Shown here piece after piece: positions 60,092-64,000 of a DNA stretch of 64,000 nt. The DNA is from Sulfitobacter sp. EhC04 (GTDB lineage Bacteria; Pseudomonadota; Alphaproteobacteria; Rhodobacterales; Rhodobacteraceae). The number at the start of each line of letters is the position of its first letter. Position 1 is the stretch's first letter. The DNA lies in assembly GCF_001650875.1 (NCBI RefSeq), contig NZ_LXYI01000021.1, positions 17,558 to 81,557 on the forward strand. Reading direction: 5' to 3'. Below the pieces are notes generated by a model that made no database searches, had not been told where the DNA came from, and saw nothing but the letters and a program-made list of their open reading frames with translations. The translations under genes were made by a program, and so were the position numbers.

Positions 60092-62860
60092 ATGGCTGAG
60101 AAGATCACATTCACACTCGACGGCAATACCGTGGAGGCCGAGGCGGGCCTGACGATCTGGGAAGTCGCCAATGGGCGCGGCCTGAAGATCCCGCATCTGT
60201 GTCACAAGCCTGCGCCCGGCTATCGCCCCGATGGCAACTGCCGCGCCTGTATGGTCGAGATCGAGGGCGAGCGCGTGCTGGCGGCAAGCTGTATCCGCGA
60301 ACCAGCGGAGGGCATGGTTGTGACCACCAACAACGCGCGCGCCGAAAACGCGCGCAAGATGGTGGTGGAACTGCTGATGGCCGATCAACCGGGGCATGAC
60401 GTCAGCCATGACAAATCCAGCCATATGTGGGACATGGCCGCGATGAACGGGGTCGAGGCCAGCCGCTTTCCCAAGCTGGAAGAGGGCCGTATCCCGCTGC
60501 TGGACGACAGCCATGTGGCGATGAGCGTGAACCTGGACGCCTGTATCCAATGCGGATTGTGCGTGCGCGCCTGCCGTGAAGTGCAGGTCAACGATGTGAT
60601 CGGCATGTCGGGCCGGGGCCACGATGCCTATCCAACCTTTGACATGGCCGACCCGATGGGCGCCTCCACCTGCGTGGCCTGCGGCGAATGTGTCCAGGCC
60701 TGTCCCACCGGCGCGCTGATGCCCGCCACGGTGGTGGATGAGGATCAGGTGGGTGATTCCGCGGACTTCGATTCCGAGGTGGAGAGCATCTGCCCGTTCT
60801 GCGGTGTGGGCTGCCAGATCTCGCTGAAGGTGAAGGATGGCAAGGTAAAATACGTTGACGGCATCAACGGCCCCGCGAACGAGGGGCGGCTTTGCGTCAA
60901 GGGGCGTTTCGGATTTGACTATATCCACCACGAACACCGCCTGACCAAACCGCTGATCCGCCGCGACGACGCGCCGCCCAAGGGGCTGAACGTCGATCCG
61001 GGCAACTGGTCCCAGTTCTTTCGCGAGGCATCCTGGGACGAGGCGCTGGATTTCGCCGCCAAGGGGCTGAAGGACATCGGCGGCAAAGGGGTCGCGGGCT
61101 TTGGCTCTGCCAAGTGTACCAATGAAGAGGCATACCTGTTCCAGAAAATGATCCGCCAGGGCTTTGGCCATAACAACGTCGATCACTGCACCCGGCTTTG
61201 CCATGCTTCCAGTGTGGCGGCCCTGATGGAGAACGTCGGTTCCGGCGCGGTGACCGCGACCTTCAACGAGATCGAGAACGCGGATGTGGCGATTGCCATC
61301 GGCTGCAACCCGATCGAGAACCACCCCGTCGCGGCGACCTATTTCAAGCAGTTCACCAAACGCGGCGGCAAGCTGATCGTGATGGACCCGCGCGGCCAGG
61401 CGCTGAAACGGTTCTCCAGCCATATGTTGCAATTCCGGCCCGGCACGGATGTGTCGATGCTGAACGCGATCATGCATGTGATTGTCGAGGAAGGGCTGTA
61501 CGACCAGCAGTATATCGAAGCCTACACCGAGAACTGGGAGGCGGAGAAAGAGCACCTGAAGGATTTCACCCCCGAGAAGATGGCGAAAATCTGCGGCATT
61601 GACGCCGAGACCCTGCGCGATGTGGCGCGGACCTTTGCCGGGGCGAATGCGGCGATGATTTTCTGGGGCATGGGGATCAGCCAGCACATTCACGGCACCG
61701 ACAACTCGCGCTGCCTGATTTCGCTGGCGCTGATGACCGGGCAGGTGGGGCGGCCGGGTGCCGGTCTGCACCCGCTCAGGGGGCAGAACAACGTGCAGGG
61801 CGCGTCGGACGCGGGATTGATCCCGATGTTCCTGCCGGACTACCAGTCGGTGATGGATGACGGTGTGCGGTCTGCCTTTACCGATGTCTGGAAGTCGGGG
61901 GATTTCTCGGCCGAAAAGGGGCTGACCGTGACCGAGATCATGGACGCGGTTCATGACGGCGATATCCGGGGCATGTATGTGCTGGGCGAAAACCCCGCGA
62001 TGTCCGATCCGGATGTGGAACATGCGCGCGACGCGCTGGCCAAGCTGGATCATCTGGTGGTGCAGGACATCTTTATCACCGAGACAGCGAATTATGCCGA
62101 TGTGATCCTGCCTGCCAGTGCCTTTGCCGAGAAATCGGGGACCGTGACCAATACCAACCGGCAGGTGCAGATGGGCCGGGCGGCGGTGGCACCGCCGGGC
62201 GAGGCGCGCGAGGACTGGTGGATCGAGGTGGAACTGGCCAATCGGCTGGGGTTGGGCTGGTCCTATGACAGCCCGGCGGATGTCTTTGCCGAGATGAAGC
62301 TGAACATGCGGTCGCTGAACAACATCACCTGGGACCGGTTGAGCCGCGAGAATGCGGTGACCTATCCGTCACTGAGCGAGACCGATCCGGGGCAGGCCAT
62401 CGTCTTTGCCGACGGCTTCCCGCGCCCCGATGGCCGCGCGCGGTTCACGCCTGCGTCGATCATTGCGCCGGATGACGAACCGGATGCGGATTATCCGATG
62501 ATCCTGACCACGGGGCGGCAATTGGAGCATTGGCACACCGGGTCGATGACCCGCCGCGCGACGGTGCTGGACGGGCTGGAGCCCGAGGCGAATTGTTCGC
62601 TGCACCCCAGCACGCTGCGCAAACTGGGGGTCGCGCCGGGTGAACATGTGCGCCTGAGCACCAAACGTGGCAGTATCGAGATCATGGCCCGAGAGGACCG
62701 TGCGGTGTCTCCCGACATGGTGTTCCTGCCCTTTGCCTATGTCGAGGCGGCGGCGAATATTCTGACCAACCCGGCGGTGGACCCCTATGGCAAGATCCCG
62801 GAGTTCAAGTTCTCTGCTGTGAAGGTAGAGGCCGTGACGGGTGCTGTCGCGGCGGAGTGA
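60092..62860 (+). CDS. fdhA: Formate dehydrogenase alpha subunit (molybdenum, iron-sulfur)
   Basis: A 922-residue cytoplasmic protein. Domains in order: 2Fe-2S ferredoxin (residues 1-80), a His-rich section (HDVSHDKSSHM, near 108) where related subunits have a His-Cys iron-sulfur ligand set, two 4Fe-4S motifs (CIQCGLCVRAC, CVACGECVQACP), the molybdopterin domain cluster CPFCGVGC, and the catalytic Cys370-His371 in CTRLCHASS. It oxidises formate to CO2. No FdsB/FdsG partner or accessory gene is next to it, so electron acceptor subunits must be elsewhere. The start follows GGAG. Confidence 0.93.
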   Translation: MAEKITFTLDGNTVEAEAGLTIWEVANGRGLKIPHLCHKPAPGYRPDGNCRACMVEIEGERVLAASCIREPAEGMVVTTNNARAENARKMVVELLMADQPGHDVSHDKSSHMWDMAAMNGVEASRFPKLEEGRIPLLDDSHVAMSVNLDACIQCGLCVRACREVQVNDVIGMSGRGHDAYPTFDMADPMGASTCVACGECVQACPTGALMPATVVDEDQVGDSADFDSEVESICPFCGVGCQISLKVKDGKVKYVDGINGPANEGRLCVKGRFGFDYIHHEHRLTKPLIRRDDAPPKGLNVDPGNWSQFFREASWDEALDFAAKGLKDIGGKGVAGFGSAKCTNEEAYLFQKMIRQGFGHNNVDHCTRLCHASSVAALMENVGSGAVTATFNEIENADVAIAIGCNPIENHPVAATYFKQFTKRGGKLIVMDPRGQALKRFSSHMLQFRPGTDVSMLNAIMHVIVEEGLYDQQYIEAYTENWEAEKEHLKDFTPEKMAKICGIDAETLRDVARTFAGANAAMIFWGMGISQHIHGTDNSRCLISLALMTGQVGRPGAGLHPLRGQNNVQGASDAGLIPMFLPDYQSVMDDGVRSAFTDVWKSGDFSAEKGLTVTEIMDAVHDGDIRGMYVLGENPAMSDPDVEHARDALAKLDHLVVQDIFITETANYADVILPASAFAEKSGTVTNTNRQVQMGRAAVAPPGEAREDWWIEVELANRLGLGWSYDSPADVFAEMKLNMRSLNNITWDRLSRENAVTYPSLSETDPGQAIVFADGFPRPDGRARFTPASIIAPDDEPDADYPMILTTGRQLEHWHTGSMTRRATVLDGLEPEANCSLHPSTLRKLGVAPGEHVRLSTKRGSIEIMAREDRAVSPDMVFLPFAYVEAAANILTNPAVDPYGKIPEFKFSAVKVEAVTGAVAAE

Positions 62861-62885
62861 TCTTGCCGCGGAGTTGATCGGCTGG

Positions 62886-62907
62886 TGCGCGCCCTTGCGG
62901 GCGCGCA
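62886..62907 (+). terminator. Terminator-like hairpin after fdhA
   Basis: TGCGCGCCC, a TTGC loop and GGGCGCGCA form a 9-bp stem 25 bp after the fdhA stop, followed by TGCGATTTTATT. It probably ends the fdhA transcript. Confidence 0.6.
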
Positions 62908-62928
62908 TGCGATTTTATTCTTGCTGAT

Positions 62929-62978
62929 GAGGGGCGCTGCCCCTCAAACTCCCCGGGAATATTTTCGGCCAAAAAGAG
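62929..62978. repeat. Probable dispersed intergenic element with hairpin
   Basis: GAGGGGCGCTGCCCCTC (62929-62945) is a 7-bp-arm hairpin. It is followed by AAACTCCCCGGGAATATTTT and GGCCAAAAAGAG. I recall this combination recurring between genes in Roseobacter-group genomes. Only one copy is seen in this window, so the repeat status rests on memory. Confidence 0.4.
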
Positions 62979-62988
62979 GGAAAACGGT

Positions 62989-64000
62989 ATGAAGATCAAT
63001 GCGGAGAGATTTCTGGCGGACCTTCATGCGTTGCGGGAATTCGGGGCTTCGGGTGTGGGCAAAGGGGTGGTCCGGCCCGCCTATACGCAGGCCGATGTGG
63101 CCGCGCGGGACTGGCTGGCGGGGCGTTTCGAGGACGCCGGGTTGCAGGTGGCCATGGACGGGATGGGGAACCTCTTTGGCCTTGCCGAGGGGCCGTCGCT
63201 TTTGATGGGGTCGCATTCGGACAGCCAGCCGGAGGGCGGTTGGCTGGATGGCGCGCTGGGGGTTGTGGCGGCGCTGGAGGTGGCGCGGGCGAGCCGGGAG
63301 TCGGGCGGACCGGCGATATCGGTGGTCTCATTCCAGGATGAGGAAGGACGCTTTGGCGTTACCACCGGATCTGCGGTCTGGTCGGGGCATTTGTCGCAGG
63401 TGGATGCGGATGTGCTGACGGATCATGGCGGGGTGACGCTGGCGGATGCGCGTGCGGCGATGGGCGGGATGGTCACCGGCCCGGTAGACCCGGCCCGCTT
63501 TACCGGGTTCATCGAGATGCACATTGAGCAGGGGCCGACGCTGGATACCTCCGGCGAGCGGATTGGCGTGGTCTCGGACATTGTGGGCATTCGCGACATG
63601 AAGGTGACGTTCGAAGGCCAGCAGAACCATGCGGGCACCACGCCGATGCACCTGCGCAAGGATGCTTTTCAGGCGGTCACGGCGTTCAATGCCCTGCTGG
63701 AGGAGCGGTTTCGCAATGTGGTGACCCCGGCGACGGTCTGGACCATCGGGCATCTGTCATTGCATCCGAATGCCTCCTCCATCGTGCCGGGAAAGGCCGT
63801 CTTTTCAATGCAGTGGCGGGACGGGGACGGAGAGAGGCTGGCCCGGATGGAGGCGATTATCCGCGACACGGCACAGGAGGTGGCAGAGGCGCGGGGCATG
63901 GCATTGTCCTATGGTCCGCTGTTGGGATTGGAGCCGGTGAGGATGGATGCGGGGTTGCGGGGGGCGCTGGAGGCGGGGGCGGAGGCCGTGGCACCGGGAC
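62989..64000 (+). CDS. M20-type Zn-dependent amidohydrolase (allantoate/N-carbamoyl-amino acid hydrolase), partial
   Basis: The first 337 residues are in the window; the gene runs off the right edge. Metal and catalytic regions of the M20 hydantoinase/carbamoylase family are visible: [19 protein letters not shown] near residue 66, FQDEEGRFG near 115, and IEMHIEQGP near 173. The [17 protein letters not shown] block near 208 belongs to the dimerisation domain. The family includes allantoate amidohydrolase (AllC). The urate cluster 12 kb to the left lacks this enzyme and its aminohydrolase needs AllC's product, so AllC is the leading guess. The start follows GAGGG. Confidence 0.85.
   Translation, partial: MKINAERFLADLHALREFGASGVGKGVVRPAYTQADVAARDWLAGRFEDAGLQVAMDGMGNLFGLAEGPSLLMGSHSDSQPEGGWLDGALGVVAALEVARASRESGGPAISVVSFQDEEGRFGVTTGSAVWSGHLSQVDADVLTDHGGVTLADARAAMGGMVTGPVDPARFTGFIEMHIEQGPTLDTSGERIGVVSDIVGIRDMKVTFEGQQNHAGTTPMHLRKDAFQAVTAFNALLEERFRNVVTPATVWTIGHLSLHPNASSIVPGKAVFSMQWRDGDGERLARMEAIIRDTAQEVAEARGMALSYGPLLGLEPVRMDAGLRGALEAGAEAVAPG

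Noticed and set aside
1..64000. CRISPR arrays, tRNA or rRNA genes, prophage modules, toxin-antitoxin pairs, biosynthetic clusters
   Set aside because: No regularly spaced repeats, cloverleaf-like genes, phage structural genes or megasynthase domains were seen on either strand.

Overview
The window reads as chromosomal DNA of a GC-rich marine-type alphaproteobacterium of the Rhodobacteraceae (Roseobacter group). This rests on protein resemblance and gene order: the heparinase-like/purH/lspA/DUF3035/paired M16 peptidase block, several TRAP transporters, a nicking-type MutL without MutH, SitABCD manganese uptake, and an operon laid out like the RpoE-ChrR regulon of Rhodobacter. No rRNA or tRNA gene was found. 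The species cannot be named from the sequence alone.

Left part (1-9.3 kb): a seven-gene minus-strand operon runs from a DadA-like flavin oxidoreductase through a complete TRAP transporter (P, Q, M) and a BASS-family carrier to 5-oxoprolinase subunits PxpB and PxpC (PxpC is cut by the window edge). A divergent IclR regulator faces it across an operator-like inverted repeat. A YcaQ-type DNA glycosylase and a LacI regulator follow. Next (9.6-16.6 kb) is a sugar-acid module: a RuBisCO-like protein with most active-site residues kept, a four-carbon acid sugar kinase (DUF1537), an uncharacterised 133-residue protein, and a TRAP transporter whose binding protein is divergent from its two permease genes.

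From 16.6 to 24.6 kb the DNA looks accessory: long non-coding gaps, scattered IS256-family transposase fragments, and a 99-bp structured repeat present twice. Between them lie a secreted methyl-parathion-hydrolase-like enzyme, a LuxR regulator, two adjacent PPC (DUF296) proteins, a VOC protein, a DUF1289 protein and a MarR regulator.

From 24.6 kb the genome is dense and mostly core. It holds a PhnD-like protein, the purH/lspA/M16 block, a 148-bp tandem repeat between convergent genes, a deoC/two-domain aldehyde dehydrogenase operon, a membrane protein with a two-component system, and a Mur-box-preceded sitABCD operon. A near-complete urate degradation cluster (uraH, puuE-uraD fusion, ureidoglycine aminohydrolase, allA, NCS2 permease, puuD) follows. 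The allantoate step missing from that cluster may be supplied by the M20 amidohydrolase cut by the right edge. Then come mutL and rmuC, a five-gene operon resembling the RSP_1091-1087 singlet-oxygen operon but without rpoE/chrR, a GST, a histidine phosphatase and an orphan formate dehydrogenase alpha subunit.

The strongest candidates for something undescribed are the RuBisCO-like/kinase/133-residue module with its transporter, the covarying hairpin repeat around the 18-24 kb island, and the tandem PPC-VOC gene group. All functional assignments were made by eye from motifs and remembered families; no database search was run.
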